A DNA stretch of 64,000 nt from Ferrigenium kumadai (GCF_018324385.1 NZ_AP019536.1:2232001-2296000), one strand, 5' to 3'. Shown: positions 48,892 through 60,532, counted from the stretch's first letter. Notes: a model not told the origin generated them from the letters alone. Made by a program: numbers and translations.

Positions 48892-49760
48892 CGGCGTTGC
48901 TGGAAGTACTGCAGGCGGTTCCGTCCGCTTTCGTGGGAACCTGCCTGATGCTCGGCCTGATGGTCGGCAGCTTCTTGAACGTGGTGATCCACCGCCTGCC
49001 GAGGATGATGGAACTCGGCTGGCAACAGCAATGCGCCGAACTGCGCGGCGAGGAGCCCCTCGCCCACCCGCGCTACAACCTCATCGCGCCGCGTTCCGCC
49101 TGCCCGCACTGCAACCACGCCATCAGCGCATGGGAAAACATCCCCGTCGTGAGTTACCTGCTGCTGCGCGGCAAATGCAAGGGATGCGGTGCAACCATCT
49201 CACCGCGCTACCCGATCATCGAGGCGGTCAGCGGCATCCTGAGCGCCTACGCGGCATGGCACTTCGGCTTCGGCTGGGCGACGGTTGGCGCGCTGCTACT
49301 CATCTGGGCACTGCTGGCGCTCACGGCGATCGACTTCGATACCCAACTGCTGCCCGATGACGTCACCCTGCCGCTCCTGTGGACCGGTTTGCTGTTCAAC
49401 CTCTCCGGCACCTACACCAGCCTGCACAGCGCGGTGCTGGGCGCGATCTTTGGCTATCTCGCGCTGTGGGCCGTGTACTGGCTGTTCAAGTTCGCCACCG
49501 GCAAGGAAGGCATGGGCTACGGCGACTTCAAGCTGCTTGCAGCACTGGGCGCCTGGCTGGGATGGCAGATGCTGCCGCTGATCATTCTGCTGTCCTCGCT
49601 GGTCGGCGCAGTGGTCGGCATCGTCCTGATCGTCGCGACGAAACATGGCCGCCACATTCCCATCCCCTTCGGCCCCTATCTCGCCGGCGGCGGGCTGATC
49701 GCCCTGTTCTGGGGACAAACGCTGACGCAAAGCTATCTGCAATTGCTCGCCGCACCATGA
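48888..49760 (+). CDS. pilD: Prepilin peptidase / N-methyltransferase PilD
   Basis: 290 residues and about eight membrane helices. The cytoplasmic zinc domain is CPHC...CKGC (near 75-104). Catalytic aspartates are in LTAIDFDTQLLPD near 145-157 and GYGDFKLLAALGAW near 205. It cleaves and methylates type IV prepilins, and since no gspO exists in the gsp operons it probably also processes GspG-K. The start TTG at 48888 overlaps the pilC stop (TTGA). Its stop overlaps coaE (ATGA). Confidence 0.94.
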   Translation: MTALLEVLQAVPSAFVGTCLMLGLMVGSFLNVVIHRLPRMMELGWQQQCAELRGEEPLAHPRYNLIAPRSACPHCNHAISAWENIPVVSYLLLRGKCKGCGATISPRYPIIEAVSGILSAYAAWHFGFGWATVGALLLIWALLALTAIDFDTQLLPDDVTLPLLWTGLLFNLSGTYTSLHSAVLGAIFGYLALWAVYWLFKFATGKEGMGYGDFKLLAALGAWLGWQMLPLIILLSSLVGAVVGIVLIVATKHGRHIPIPFGPYLAGGGLIALFWGQTLTQSYLQLLAAP

Positions 49761-50380
49761 CCCTTCGACAGGCTCAGGACAGGCTGATCGTCGGCCTCAC
49801 TGGCGGGATCGGTTGCGGCAAGAGTACTGTGGCGCATCTGTTCGCGGAACACGGCGCCGGCATCATCGACACCGATGCGATCTCACATCAGCTGACACAA
49901 GCTAGCGGTGCGGCAATCCCGTCCATCCGCGCAGCTTTCGGCAACCATTACATCGGCGATAACGGCGCCCTGGATCGCGCGAAGATGCGCGCCTTGGTCT
50001 TTTCCGATGCCGAGGCCAGGCAACGGCTGGAACAGCTGCTGCATCCGCGGATACTCGAACAGACCAAGGTGCAGTTGCAGCAGATGCGAGCATCTCCCTA
50101 TGTCATCGTCGTCGTACCACTGCTTCTGCAAAGCTCGGAATACCGGAAACTGGTGGAGCGCGTGCTGGTGGTGGACTGCGACGAGCACATCCAGATCGAG
50201 CGCGTCATGATGCGTAGCCAGATGACAGAAGAGGAGGTGCTCGCCATCATCGCCAGCCAGACGCCGCGCGCCGAAAGGTTGCAACTGGCCGACGACGTTA
50301 TCCGCAACGAAGACGGGCTGGATGAGCTGGCCGCCCAGGTCGCCGCGCTGCACCTCAAATATGGGCAAAACAACAATTGA
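49757..50380 (+). CDS. coaE: Dephospho-CoA kinase
   Basis: 207 residues with P-loop LTGGIGCGKST (residues 14-24), DTDAISHQLTQ near 39 and VVVPLLLQSSEY near 116, the CoaE layout. It performs the last step of coenzyme A synthesis. The ATG at 49757 overlaps the pilD stop. The first nine residues (TLRQAQDRL) come from a short dispersed repeat and precede the normal IVGLTGG start, so the N-terminus is about ten residues longer than usual. Confidence 0.94.
   Translation: MTLRQAQDRLIVGLTGGIGCGKSTVAHLFAEHGAGIIDTDAISHQLTQASGAAIPSIRAAFGNHYIGDNGALDRAKMRALVFSDAEARQRLEQLLHPRILEQTKVQLQQMRASPYVIVVVPLLLQSSEYRKLVERVLVVDCDEHIQIERVMMRSQMTEEEVLAIIASQTPRAERLQLADDVIRNEDGLDELAAQVAALHLKYGQNNN
49761..49785. repeat. 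Dispersed repeat fragment at the start of coaE
   Basis: CCCTTCGACAGGCTCAGGAC followed by AGGCT matches a short repeat motif (TTCGACAGGCTCAGGAC) I know from intergenic regions of many bacteria. Here it starts directly after the ATGA overlap of pilD and coaE and is read as TLRQAQDRL. No second copy was seen in this window. Confidence 0.5.
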
Positions 50381-50381
50381 C

Positions 50382-50430
50382 GATATGCGGATATTCAATA
50401 TATCGTTCGCAACTAATTTAACCGCATATC
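50382..50430. promoter_or_regulatory. Inverted repeat upstream of zapD
   Basis: GATATGCGG (50382-50390) and its exact complement CCGCATATC (50422-50430) flank 31 AT-rich bases in the 63-bp gap between coaE and zapD. It may be an operator or a hairpin in the leader. No T tract follows, so a terminator is unlikely. Confidence 0.4.
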
Positions 50431-50443
50431 TGGCGACTACGGC

Positions 50444-51205
50444 GTGATCAGTTACGAGTTTCCCCTGAACGAAAAAGTCCGCACCCTGTTGCGCCTCGAA
50501 GACCTGTTCGCGCGCATGGAACACTTCACCGGGCAGAAACACAGCATGGACCATCACGCCGCGCTGATCACTCTGTTCGAAATTCTCGAAGTCGCCGGCC
50601 GCGCCGACCTGAAATCAGAGCTACTTCAAGAGCTTGAACGCCAAAAGCGCCTGCTGTCCGCCCTGCACAACAATCCGGCGATTTCGGAAGATGCGCTGGA
50701 TGCGATACTGTCCGAGATCGACCAAGCCTCTGCCGGCTTGCTCGCCATGAGCGGCAAGATCGGTCAGCACCTGCGCGAAAATGAGTGGCTGATGGGCATC
50801 AAGCAGCGCGCCTGCATGCCGGGCGGCACCTGCGAATTCGATTTGCCTTCCTATCATTACTGGCAGGAGCAACCCGCTGATGCACGCCGCAGCGATTTGC
50901 AGGGCTGGCTGGCACCGCTGCTGCCGATAGCTTCAGGAATGAACATCGTGCTGAGGCTGCTGCGCGATAGCGGCAAGGTGCTGCGTTTCACCGCGCATCA
51001 AGGGACGTTCCAGCAAATGCAGGGCGGACGTGTCGCACAAATGCTGCGCCTTAGCCTGAGCCGGGAGCTGGCCTGCATTCCCGAAGTGGGCGCCAACAAG
51101 TACGCTATCAACATCCGCTTCATCGCCGCCAACTATGCGGCAAAATCCAGCCTGTTCGAGCAGGATGTCCCCTTTGAACTGACCTTTTGCAGCCTCGCTT
51201 CCTAG
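50444..51205 (+). CDS. zapD: Cell division protein ZapD
   Basis: 253 residues. The N-terminus [20 protein letters not shown], the helical segment, and the beta domain ([10 protein letters not shown] near 129; [15 protein letters not shown] near 205) match ZapD, which cross-links FtsZ filaments. The start is GTG at 50444. Position between coaE and yacG is the conserved pilD-coaE-zapD-yacG order. Together with zapA at 38.1 kb and ftsZ at 60.5 kb, the window holds several Z-ring components. Confidence 0.93.
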   Translation: MISYEFPLNEKVRTLLRLEDLFARMEHFTGQKHSMDHHAALITLFEILEVAGRADLKSELLQELERQKRLLSALHNNPAISEDALDAILSEIDQASAGLLAMSGKIGQHLRENEWLMGIKQRACMPGGTCEFDLPSYHYWQEQPADARRSDLQGWLAPLLPIASGMNIVLRLLRDSGKVLRFTAHQGTFQQMQGGRVAQMLRLSLSRELACIPEVGANKYAINIRFIAANYAAKSSLFEQDVPFELTFCSLAS

Positions 51206-51207
51206 CA

Positions 51208-51399
51208 ATGCCCAAAAAAGCACCACCTGTCGTCGCCTGCCCTCACTGCGGCAAGGAAATGGAATGGGACACCAGCAACCGCTTCCGCCCGTTTTGCAGC
51301 GAACGCTGCAAACTCATCGATCTGGGCAAATGGGCGAACGAGGAATATCGCGTCGAACAACGCGAACAGGACTTATCCGAACCGGATCACCAGGCCTGA
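51208..51399 (+). CDS. yacG: DNA gyrase inhibitor YacG (zinc protein)
   Basis: 63 residues. Zinc ligands are CPHCGKEM at residues 12-19 and [14 protein letters not shown] near 29-42, the YacG signature. It binds GyrB and inhibits gyrase. The start is ATG at 51208; the seven-residue longer frame would overlap zapD. It overlaps the end of the opposite Nudix gene by 13 bases. Confidence 0.93.
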   Translation: MPKKAPPVVACPHCGKEMEWDTSNRFRPFCSERCKLIDLGKWANEEYRVEQREQDLSEPDHQA

Positions 51400-52325
51400 C
51401 GCAGCAAGGCAAGGCCGTGCGCGCCATGTTGCCAGGCAGTCTGCATATCGTCGTGCGTCAATCCTCCCAGCGCATACACCGGGATGGATGAGCCCGCTGC
51501 GATAGCCGTGAATTTTTCCCACCCGAGATGCGGCGCGCCCGGATGCGATTTCGTCGGCATCACCGGAGAAAGCAACGCGAAGTCGCAGCCTAGTGCCTCA
51601 GCACGGCGTAGCTCTTCCATGTTGTGGCAGGAAGCCGCACACCATTCCGCGTCAGGACGTTCACGCAATTCGACGAGCTGCGCTGCTGTCAGCTGTACGC
51701 CGTCCGCCCCCACCTCCTGCGCCAGCGCGACATCTCCATTGAGCAACACCTTCGCGCCATGCGCATGGGCCAAAGCCGCCACACGCTGCGCCAGTTCTCG
51801 CAACTCGTTGCGCGAAAGATTCTTCTCGCGCACCTGAACCAGCCGCAGTCCGTTCAATAGCGCAGCCTCCAGACGGCGCAGGAATTCCTCCACGCCCACT
51901 TCGGCGGCATTGCTGATGGCATACAGGGAGGGCAACTCCAGCGCGCGCAGGATGGGGGCATTGGCAGGCAGGACAGGGGCAACTGACACTTCAGTCGGGT
52001 GTTGCCATGAAAATTGCTGGCCTTCGTGCGGATGGGGTTCGCCGCTCCATGCCGTCACGCGAAAGAAATTCAGCCGTACTGTCGCATGCGGATAGGTAAA
52101 CACCCGCGTGAGCCACGGATAGGCGGTCTTCACCTCGATGCCCAGCTCTTCTCGCAATTCGCGCACCAGCGCATGGTGCGCCGTCTCGCCCGGTTCCACC
52201 TTGCCGCCGGGGAATTCCCAGTAGCCAGCCCAGATTTTGTCGGATGGGCGTTGCGCTAACAGAAAGGAACCGTCGGGGCGTTGCAGGACGGCAGCGGAAA
52301 CCTCGACCACCTTAGCCTGCTGCAT
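51387..52325 (-). CDS. Nudix (MutT-like) hydrolase fused to a ThiE-like domain
   Basis: 312 residues. The Nudix domain (1-130) has the complete box [15 protein letters not shown] then RELREELGI near 37-60. A TIM-barrel resembling thiamine-phosphate synthase follows, with VQVREKNLS near 179, [21 protein letters not shown] near 269 and PVYALGGL. Such MutT-ThiE fusions are known in proteobacteria and usually annotated as oxidised-nucleotide hydrolases. The ThiE catalytic stretch INDRxDLA reads LNGDVALA here, so true thiamine synthesis is doubtful. The start at ATG 52325 overlaps the AAA ATPase gene by 14 bases. Confidence 0.88.
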   Translation of the reverse strand: MQQAKVVEVSAAVLQRPDGSFLLAQRPSDKIWAGYWEFPGGKVEPGETAHHALVRELREELGIEVKTAYPWLTRVFTYPHATVRLNFFRVTAWSGEPHPHEGQQFSWQHPTEVSVAPVLPANAPILRALELPSLYAISNAAEVGVEEFLRRLEAALLNGLRLVQVREKNLSRNELRELAQRVAALAHAHGAKVLLNGDVALAQEVGADGVQLTAAQLVELRERPDAEWCAASCHNMEELRRAEALGCDFALLSPVMPTKSHPGAPHLGWEKFTAIAAGSSIPVYALGGLTHDDMQTAWQHGAHGLALLRQAW

Positions 52326-53175
52326 TCCGTCCGCACCAGTCCCTGGCAAACTGCCCTGCCACCCGCCCACTGCGCGATCCCCGCATCAACGACCACTGCA
52401 ACGCCGCCGTGCGCACTTCATCCGTCATGCCCTGCTCCCAGCCATGATGCGCAAGCCAGTGTTGTGCCACCGCCAGGTATTCGTCCTGACTGAACGGATA
52501 GAAGGAAATCCACAGGCCGAAGCGCTCGGACAACGAGACTTTTTCCTCCACGCTTTCCGCCGGATGCACCTCGTCGCCGACGTATTTCGTGGCGAGGTTG
52601 TCCTGCATGTAGTCCGGCATCAGGTGGCGGCGGTTGGAGGTCGCGTAGATCAGGAGGTTGTCGCTAAATGCCACTAGGTCGCCATCCAGCGCGGCTTTGA
52701 GCGACTGGTAGCCGGGTTCGGCATCGTTAAAGGAGAGATCGTCGCAATACAGAATGAAGCGCTCTGCGCGTCCCTGCACCAGCCCGACGATGTGCGACAG
52801 GTCGATCAAGCCCTGCTTATCGATCTGAATCACGCGCAGCCCCTGCTCCGCGTACTCGTTCAGCAGGGCTTTGACGAGAGACGACTTGCCCGTGCCGCGC
52901 GCGCCGGTGAGCAGCACGTTGTTCGCCGTGCCACCGCGCACGAATTGAAGTGTGTTCTGCCGGATGCGCTGCTTCTGGTCTGAGATGCCGAGCAGGTCAG
53001 CAAGCGTGATGCGCTGAAAGTTGGGAACGGGATGCAACGTGCGTTGTTGGTGATCCCAGCGGAACGCCGCGGCAGACCGCCAATCAGGCGACTGCGGCTG
53101 TGCGCCGGGCAATATGTTCTCCAGACGGGAAAGCAGCCCTTCGGCGCGATTAAGGAAGCGGTCGAGTTTGTCCAT
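52312..53175 (-). CDS. AAA+ ATPase of the DUF815 family
   Basis: 287 residues. An N-terminal helical region with [19 protein letters not shown] is followed by Walker [13 protein letters not shown] near 88-99, Walker B-like [10 protein letters not shown] near 140 and a sensor region ([15 protein letters not shown]). It is conserved in proteobacteria but its client is unknown. The ATG at 53175 is chosen because the longer frame begins in a repeat (DSRLRGNDG translation). It overlaps the Nudix gene, suggesting cotranscription. Confidence 0.87.
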   Translation of the reverse strand: MDKLDRFLNRAEGLLSRLENILPGAQPQSPDWRSAAAFRWDHQQRTLHPVPNFQRITLADLLGISDQKQRIRQNTLQFVRGGTANNVLLTGARGTGKSSLVKALLNEYAEQGLRVIQIDKQGLIDLSHIVGLVQGRAERFILYCDDLSFNDAEPGYQSLKAALDGDLVAFSDNLLIYATSNRRHLMPDYMQDNLATKYVGDEVHPAESVEEKVSLSERFGLWISFYPFSQDEYLAVAQHWLAHHGWEQGMTDEVRTAALQWSLMRGSRSGRVAGQFARDWCGRNAAG

Positions 53176-53201
53176 GTTCAAGCGTCCAGAATGAAACCAG
53201 C

Positions 53202-53324
53202 CGTCATTCCCGCGCAGGCGGGAATCCAGCAGTAGCAAAGATTGCTGCGTAGCAGACAAACAGACTTTGTTTCACTACGCGAGGTTGTTCAACTATCCGG
53301 ATTCCCGCTTGAGCGGGAATGATG
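53202..53324. repeat. Inverted pair of dRS3-like palindromes
   Basis: ATTCCCGCGCAGGCGGGAAT at 53206-53225 and ATTCCCGCTTGAGCGGGAAT at 53301-53320 both fit ATTCCC-N8-GGGAAT, the dRS3 repeat of Neisseria. The flanks GTC.../CCAG and GG.../GATGA show opposite orientation, so the pair brackets 75 bases. It lies between the AAA ATPase gene and argJ, downstream of argJ. Confidence 0.75.
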
Positions 53325-53326
53325 AA

Positions 53327-54553
53327 CTAGCTTCGGTAGCTTGCGTTGATCTTGACGTAGTCGTAAGAGAAGTCGCACGTCCACAGCGTGGCATTCACCG
53401 CCCCGCGATTCAGCACCACGCGGATGGTGATGTCGCTCTGCTTCATCACACGCTGGCCGTCTTCTTCCTGGTAGCTGGCGGCGCGCCCACCGTTCTCCGC
53501 GACCAGCACGTCATCGAGATACAGCTTGAGCGCGGCGACATCCAGATCGCCCACGCCGGCATAGCCGATGGCTGCCAGGATACGACCGAGGTTGGGGTCT
53601 GAGGCGAAGAACGCGGTCTTGACCAGCGGCGAATGCGCGATGGCGTAGCCGATCTTCTTGCACTCGGCTTCGTCGCGACCGCCTTCGATCTTGATGGTGA
53701 TGAACTTGGTCGCCCCCTCGCCGTCACGCACGATGGCTTGGGCAAGGTGCGTCGCCACTTCGGTGACGACCGCCTGCAATTGCGCATAGCCCGCACTGCC
53801 GGCATCGGTGATCTCCGCGCCGCTCTTACCGGTGGCGATCAGCATCAGCGCATCGTTGGTGGAGGTGTCGCCGTCCACGGTGATGCAGTTGAACGAACGG
53901 TTGGCCGCTTCGCTCACCATCTGTTGCAGCAGCGGCTGCGCCACGGCGGCGTCGGTGGCGATGTAGCCCAGCATGGTGGCCATGTTCGGATGGATCATGC
54001 CGGAGCCTTTGGAGATGCCGGTCACGGTGACTGTCTTGCCGCCGATCTGCACCTGCTTCGACATCGCCTTGGCGACGATGTCGGTGGTCATGATCGCATG
54101 CGCGGCGTCGAACCAGTTGTCCGCGCGCATGTTCGCGACCGCCGCCGGCAAGCCTGCAGCGATCTTATCCACGGGCAGCGGTTCCATGATGACGCCGGTG
54201 GAGAACGGCAGTATCTGCGAGGCCTTGCAGCCCAGCAGGCCGGCCAGCGCCGCACAGGTGGCACGCGCGTCGCGCATGCCCTGTTCGCCGGTACCCGCAT
54301 TGGCATTGCCTGTATTGACCACGAGGGCGCGGATGCCCCCACCCTGCGCTAGATGCTCGCGCGCAACGGTCACCGGCGCGGCACAGAAGCGATTGGTGGT
54401 GAACACACCCGCGACGCGAGCACCCTCGTCCAGTTGCATCACCAGCAGATCCTTGCGCCCGGGGCGCTTGATGCCCGCCTCGGCGATACCCAAAGAAACA
54501 CCCGCGACGGGCAGCAGTTCGCCCGCGGCGGGCGTAGTCAGATTGACCGGCAT
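53327..54553 (-). CDS. argJ: Glutamate N-acetyltransferase / amino-acid N-acetyltransferase
   Basis: 408 residues. The autocleavage threonine, Thr193, is in the [16 protein letters not shown] segment, and [12 protein letters not shown] lies near 78. The C-terminal [17 protein letters not shown] is typical. It splits itself into two chains and recycles the acetyl group in arginine synthesis from N-acetylornithine to glutamate. The length is normal. The stop lies six bases beyond the nearest dRS3-like repeat. Confidence 0.95.
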   Translation of the reverse strand: MPVNLTTPAAGELLPVAGVSLGIAEAGIKRPGRKDLLVMQLDEGARVAGVFTTNRFCAAPVTVAREHLAQGGGIRALVVNTGNANAGTGEQGMRDARATCAALAGLLGCKASQILPFSTGVIMEPLPVDKIAAGLPAAVANMRADNWFDAAHAIMTTDIVAKAMSKQVQIGGKTVTVTGISKGSGMIHPNMATMLGYIATDAAVAQPLLQQMVSEAANRSFNCITVDGDTSTNDALMLIATGKSGAEITDAGSAGYAQLQAVVTEVATHLAQAIVRDGEGATKFITIKIEGGRDEAECKKIGYAIAHSPLVKTAFFASDPNLGRILAAIGYAGVGDLDVAALKLYLDDVLVAENGGRAASYQEEDGQRVMKQSDITIRVVLNRGAVNATLWTCDFSYDYVKINASYRS

Positions 54554-54589
54554 GAATTATCCTGATTCAGATATTGGAGCTGGTAGCCC

Positions 54590-54650
54590 GTAGCTTGTGG
54601 CTGGTAGCGAAACCCTGCTTTATAGCTACGAGCCACCCGCCACAAGCTAC
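54590..54650. repeat. Inverted repeat between the CNB-domain gene and argJ
   Basis: GTAGCTTGTGGC (54590-54601) and its exact complement at 54639-54650 flank 37 bases. Inside, TGGCTGGTAGC and GCTACGAGCCA pair with one mismatch. It makes a long hairpin in the 104-bp gap between the cyclic-nucleotide-binding gene and argJ on the minus strand, and could end or protect either transcript. Confidence 0.6.
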
Positions 54651-54657
54651 AAGTCGA

Positions 54658-55143
54658 TTAATAACGGCCGTGAGTACGGTAGATGTAATTGCTCAGTTCG
54701 GCGGACTGCACGTTCACGCGCCGCACGATGCCGTGCATGTTGCGCGCCACGCCGCGCATCACCTTGTATACGATCATCGGGTGCGAGTTGATCAGGGATT
54801 CGAACCTGGCCCGCTCCAGGCTCAGCACCTTGGTGTTGCCAACCGCATACAGTGCCGCGCTGACCTGCGAAGCGGCACCACCAACAAAGGTGATCATGCC
54901 CGCCAGGTCACCCGGCTTGAGGACGTGAATGGTGGACTCGCCTTCGCCGCTCTGGAGCCTCACCTCGATGTCGCCGTGAGCCAGGATGTACAGATTGTCC
55001 GGATGATCCCCGTTGGGCTGGACGATTGCCTCGCCCGCCTTGTAGTCGCGGACCTCGAACAGTCCGGCGAGGATATCCACTTCCGCATCGCTCAGTTCCT
55101 CGGTAATGGTTGAGGTACGCAGCGTATCAATCACTAATGACAT
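54658..55143 (-). CDS. Cyclic-nucleotide-binding (CRP-like) domain protein without HTH
   Basis: 161 residues made of one CNMP-binding domain: YKAGEAIVQPNGDHPDNLYIL at residues 34-54, GDIEVRL near 57-63 and VLKPGDLAGMITFVGG near 74-89. The phosphate-binding cassette region lacks the canonical GE...RAA arginine pattern that I would expect for cAMP, so ligand binding is uncertain. There is no DNA-binding domain and no kinase or channel fused. It is cytoplasmic, between argJ and secA on the same strand. Confidence 0.85.
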   Translation of the reverse strand: MSLVIDTLRTSTITEELSDAEVDILAGLFEVRDYKAGEAIVQPNGDHPDNLYILAHGDIEVRLQSGEGESTIHVLKPGDLAGMITFVGGAASQVSAALYAVGNTKVLSLERARFESLINSHPMIVYKVMRGVARNMHGIVRRVNVQSAELSNYIYRTHGRY

Positions 55144-55165
55144 CTCGTTCTCCCTTTCGCTTTTT

Positions 55166-57880
<2,715 letters not shown>

Positions 57881-57957
57881 GTTCTCGTTTTCTCTGCGCA
57901 AAAAATAAAAGGGTGAGGCGATTCATCACCTCACCCCCGGACATCACTGCCTCGCCA

Positions 57958-58878
57958 TCAACCGTGCGCTTCCTGCAGGAAGCGCACGGGATTCTGGGCG
58001 ATACCCTTATAGCGGACTTCAAAGTGCAAGTGACTGCCGGTGGAGCGCCCGGTGCTGCCGACTTCGGCGACCTTCTCGCCGCGCCGCACCACCTGACCCA
58101 CCTTGGCCAGCAAGCGCGAAGCATGCGCATAGCGCGTCACAATGTCATTGCCGTGATCAATCTCGATCATATTACCATACTGGGGGTGGTAATCCGAGTA
58201 AGCTACTACGCCGCCTGCCGAGGCGCGGATGGATGTCCCCTCCGGCACCATGAAGTCGACCCCCTCGTGCATCGCGCTCGCCCCGGTGAACGGGTCGAGT
58301 CTCCAGCCGAAGTTCGACGAAGAGAAACCCTCGGCGATCGGTGGGATCGACGGCAACAGCTTGTGACTCAACTGGTTCTGCTGCAGAAGGGTCTCCAGTG
58401 CCACCAGCTTGTCGCTGCGGTCGTTCACCAACTGGGTCAGCGTGTTGAGTTGCTGCTCCAGCGTCGCCGCCGACATCTGCTGCGGATTCAGCGTCACCAG
58501 CGGACCGCCCTGTGCGGGCGGCTGATCGAAGCGGAATTCATCCGGCTTCATGCCGGACAACTTGGCCAGGCGCGCACCCAGCGCATCCAGGCGCTGCAAT
58601 TGCGCCTGCATCTGCCCGACGCGGGCCGCCATCGCATCCAGACTGCTGTTCACGTAGGAATCCCGCTTCTGGCGCTCCTCGCTCTGGATCCTGGACAGCA
58701 AGGCGCGCACACCGTCGTTCAGGCCTTCCGGCGCAAAACGAGCCAACGCGTACTGCAAGGTAAAGGTCGCCACCCAGACCATCACGGACACCAGCACCAC
58801 CAGCAGCATGATCTGCCAGGTACCCAGCGTGATGCTGCGGGATTTTGCCAAGCGATTGGAAACTAGAATAATATTCAC
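57958..58878 (-). CDS. Membrane-anchored M23 (LytM-type) peptidase
   Basis: 306 residues: one N-terminal membrane helix (about 22-40), a periplasmic coiled coil (about 50-170) and a C-terminal M23 domain. Zinc-ligand residues are intact: His204 and Asp208 in MHEGVDFM, and HLH at 283-285 (TGSHLHFEVR). Such enzymes cut peptidoglycan crosslinks or regulate amidases. It sits between secA and dciA, the usual place of this gene in betaproteobacteria. Confidence 0.9.
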   Translation of the reverse strand: MNIILVSNRLAKSRSITLGTWQIMLLVVLVSVMVWVATFTLQYALARFAPEGLNDGVRALLSRIQSEERQKRDSYVNSSLDAMAARVGQMQAQLQRLDALGARLAKLSGMKPDEFRFDQPPAQGGPLVTLNPQQMSAATLEQQLNTLTQLVNDRSDKLVALETLLQQNQLSHKLLPSIPPIAEGFSSSNFGWRLDPFTGASAMHEGVDFMVPEGTSIRASAGGVVAYSDYHPQYGNMIEIDHGNDIVTRYAHASRLLAKVGQVVRRGEKVAEVGSTGRSTGSHLHFEVRYKGIAQNPVRFLQEAHG

Positions 58879-58898
58879 GCTCCCCCTCCTAACTTATT

Positions 58899-59333
58899 AT
58901 GGTTGCTTATAACTTCGTGGCGCATCGATTCGGAACACTACTAAGCGGCAGCCCGGAGCTCCGCCCGCTCGTCTCCAGAGCCCAGGCCCTGTCAGCGCTG
59001 CAACGCCATTTTGCAGGCGTCGCACCGTCCTATCTTGCGCAATCGAGCATGGTATCGGGCCTGCAATTCGGCACCCTCACTGTCGTTGTCGCCAACGCCA
59101 CTGTCGCCGCCAAGCTGCGGCAACTTGCGCCGGAACTTGTTGTTTTATTGCAAAACAGGGGCTGCGAGATTAGCGGAATCCGCGTCAAGGTGCAAGTTTC
59201 CGTCGCCCCCGTCCCGCGCAAAAACACCCCGCGCCAACTGAGCAGGACGGCACGCAATGCCCTGGATGGCCTCAGCGCGAGCCTGGAGGAATCGCCGCTC
59301 AAACAGGCACTTGAGAAGCTGGCCCGCGACTAA
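58899..59333 (+). CDS. DciA-like protein (DUF721)
   Basis: 144 residues. The N-terminal KH-like DUF721 domain spans about 20-95 (SMVSGLQFGTLTVVVANATV near 49-68). DciA loads the replicative helicase DnaB in bacteria lacking DnaC. The C-terminal tail is basic and disordered. It is divergent from the M23 gene and converges on a small membrane-protein gene with a 4-base overlap. Confidence 0.75.
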   Translation: MVAYNFVAHRFGTLLSGSPELRPLVSRAQALSALQRHFAGVAPSYLAQSSMVSGLQFGTLTVVVANATVAAKLRQLAPELVVLLQNRGCEISGIRVKVQVSVAPVPRKNTPRQLSRTARNALDGLSASLEESPLKQALEKLARD

Positions 59334-59530
59334 AGAAATACCCGCCAGCCGGTCAACACATAACGCTCCAGCACGAACAGCAGTCCGGACACCAATAGCA
59401 CCAGCACGGCAAAGCGCACCGTCTGCCACGCGAAGCGCAGATAACGGCGGTCACGCGTGAAGATGTACATCCCGCCGCCGAGCACTACCAGCAGGATGAC
59501 AAGTACAAAGAACAAACGCAGGATCAGCAT
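59330..59530 (-). CDS. Small conserved membrane protein, function unknown
   Basis: 66 residues, two hydrophobic helices (about 3-24 and 38-57) joined by a basic loop, FTRDRRYLRFAWQ. No family is recognised. ATG at 59530 and the 23-bp distance to lpxC suggest it is the last gene of the lpxC transcript. It overlaps the dciA end by four bases. Confidence 0.65.
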   Translation of the reverse strand: MLILRLFFVLVILLVVLGGGMYIFTRDRRYLRFAWQTVRFAVLVLLVSGLLFVLERYVLTGWRVFL

Positions 59531-59553
59531 AAACCCCCCGTTCTTTACCGCAG

Positions 59554-60465
59554 CTAGGTGGTTTGCAACTGCAAGCGCAGGAACGACGGGGCATCCTCCA
59601 CGCTATCGAAAGTGACGAACTCCCACGCTTGCTCGTCGGCAAGCAGGGCGCGCACCAGCGCATTGTTCAGGGCATGGCCGGATTTGAAACCGGAGAACGC
59701 GCCGATCAGCGGATACCCCAGCATGTAGAGATCGCCGATGGCGTCGAGCACCTTGTGCTTGACGAACTCGTCCTCGAAGCGCAGGCCGTCCGCATTCAGC
59801 ACGCGGTAGTCATCCATCACGATGGCGTTATCCAGGCTGCCGCCCAGCGCCAAACCCTGCGCGCGCATGTTCTCGACATCCTGCATGAAGCCGAAAGTGC
59901 GTGCACGGCTGATATCGCGCACGTAGGACTCCTCCCCCAGATCGACCGTGACATGCTGCTTGGTGTTGGCAAAGACCGGATGGGCGAAGTTGATGGTAAA
60001 GGTCAGCTTGTAGCCGTTATAGGGATCGAAGCGCACCCACTTGTCGCCCTGCTTCACCTCGATGCTTTTCTTCACACGGATGAATTTCTTGGCGGCGGAC
60101 TGCTCCACGATACCCGTCGACTGCAGCAGGAAGATGAACGTACCGGCACTGCCGTCCATGATCGGCACTTCGGCACTATCCAGATCGACGTAGGCATTGT
60201 CGACCCCCAGGCCGGCAAATGCCGACATCAGGTGCTCGACGGTGGCGACGCGCACGCCGTTCTGCTCCATGCAGGTGGAAAGCCGCGTGTCGTGCACCAG
60301 ATCGGCGCGCGCACGAATCTCCTCCACCGGCTTGACGTCCACTCGGCGGAATACGATCCCGGTGTTGACCGGGGCGGGACGCAGCCCGAGCGTGACCTTC
60401 TCGCCGCTGTGCAAGCCGACGCCCGTCACGCTGACGGAGCCCTTCAATGTGCGTTGCCTAACCAT
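59554..60465 (-). CDS. lpxC: UDP-3-O-acyl-N-acetylglucosamine deacetylase
   Basis: 303 residues from ATG 60465, where [21 protein letters not shown] matches the usual LpxC N-terminus; an ATG at 60489 would add eight residues. Zinc ligands are His78 in VEHLMSAF and the His/Asp in [17 protein letters not shown] near 226-242. The catalytic [11 protein letters not shown] region is present. It commits UDP-GlcNAc to lipid A synthesis in the cytoplasm. It lies downstream of ftsZ as in the conserved division cluster. Confidence 0.95.
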   Translation of the reverse strand: MVRQRTLKGSVSVTGVGLHSGEKVTLGLRPAPVNTGIVFRRVDVKPVEEIRARADLVHDTRLSTCMEQNGVRVATVEHLMSAFAGLGVDNAYVDLDSAEVPIMDGSAGTFIFLLQSTGIVEQSAAKKFIRVKKSIEVKQGDKWVRFDPYNGYKLTFTINFAHPVFANTKQHVTVDLGEESYVRDISRARTFGFMQDVENMRAQGLALGGSLDNAIVMDDYRVLNADGLRFEDEFVKHKVLDAIGDLYMLGYPLIGAFSGFKSGHALNNALVRALLADEQAWEFVTFDSVEDAPSFLRLQLQTT

Positions 60466-60495
60466 CGGTGTCTTGAGCGATGAAATCATGGGGCG

Positions 60496-60504
60496 ATTTT
60501 ACCA
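60496..60504 (-). promoter_or_regulatory. Extended -10 element in front of lpxC
   Basis: TGGTAAAAT on the minus strand is an extended -10. Transcription would begin near 60489, which favours the downstream ATG (60465) as the translation start. No clear -35 is seen. Confidence 0.4.
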
Positions 60505-60532
60505 CGCCCACTATCCTCGCTCCCCGCCCCCG

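Noticed and set aside
48905..48920. GCAGGCGGTT near the pilD start as another copy of the 7.0-kb element's end
   Set aside because: Only ten bases match, within pilD coding sequence, and no partner arm is nearby.
53176..53259. N-terminal extension of the AAA ATPase
   Set aside because: Encoded by the dRS3-like repeat (DSRLRGNDG); the conserved protein starts at 53175.
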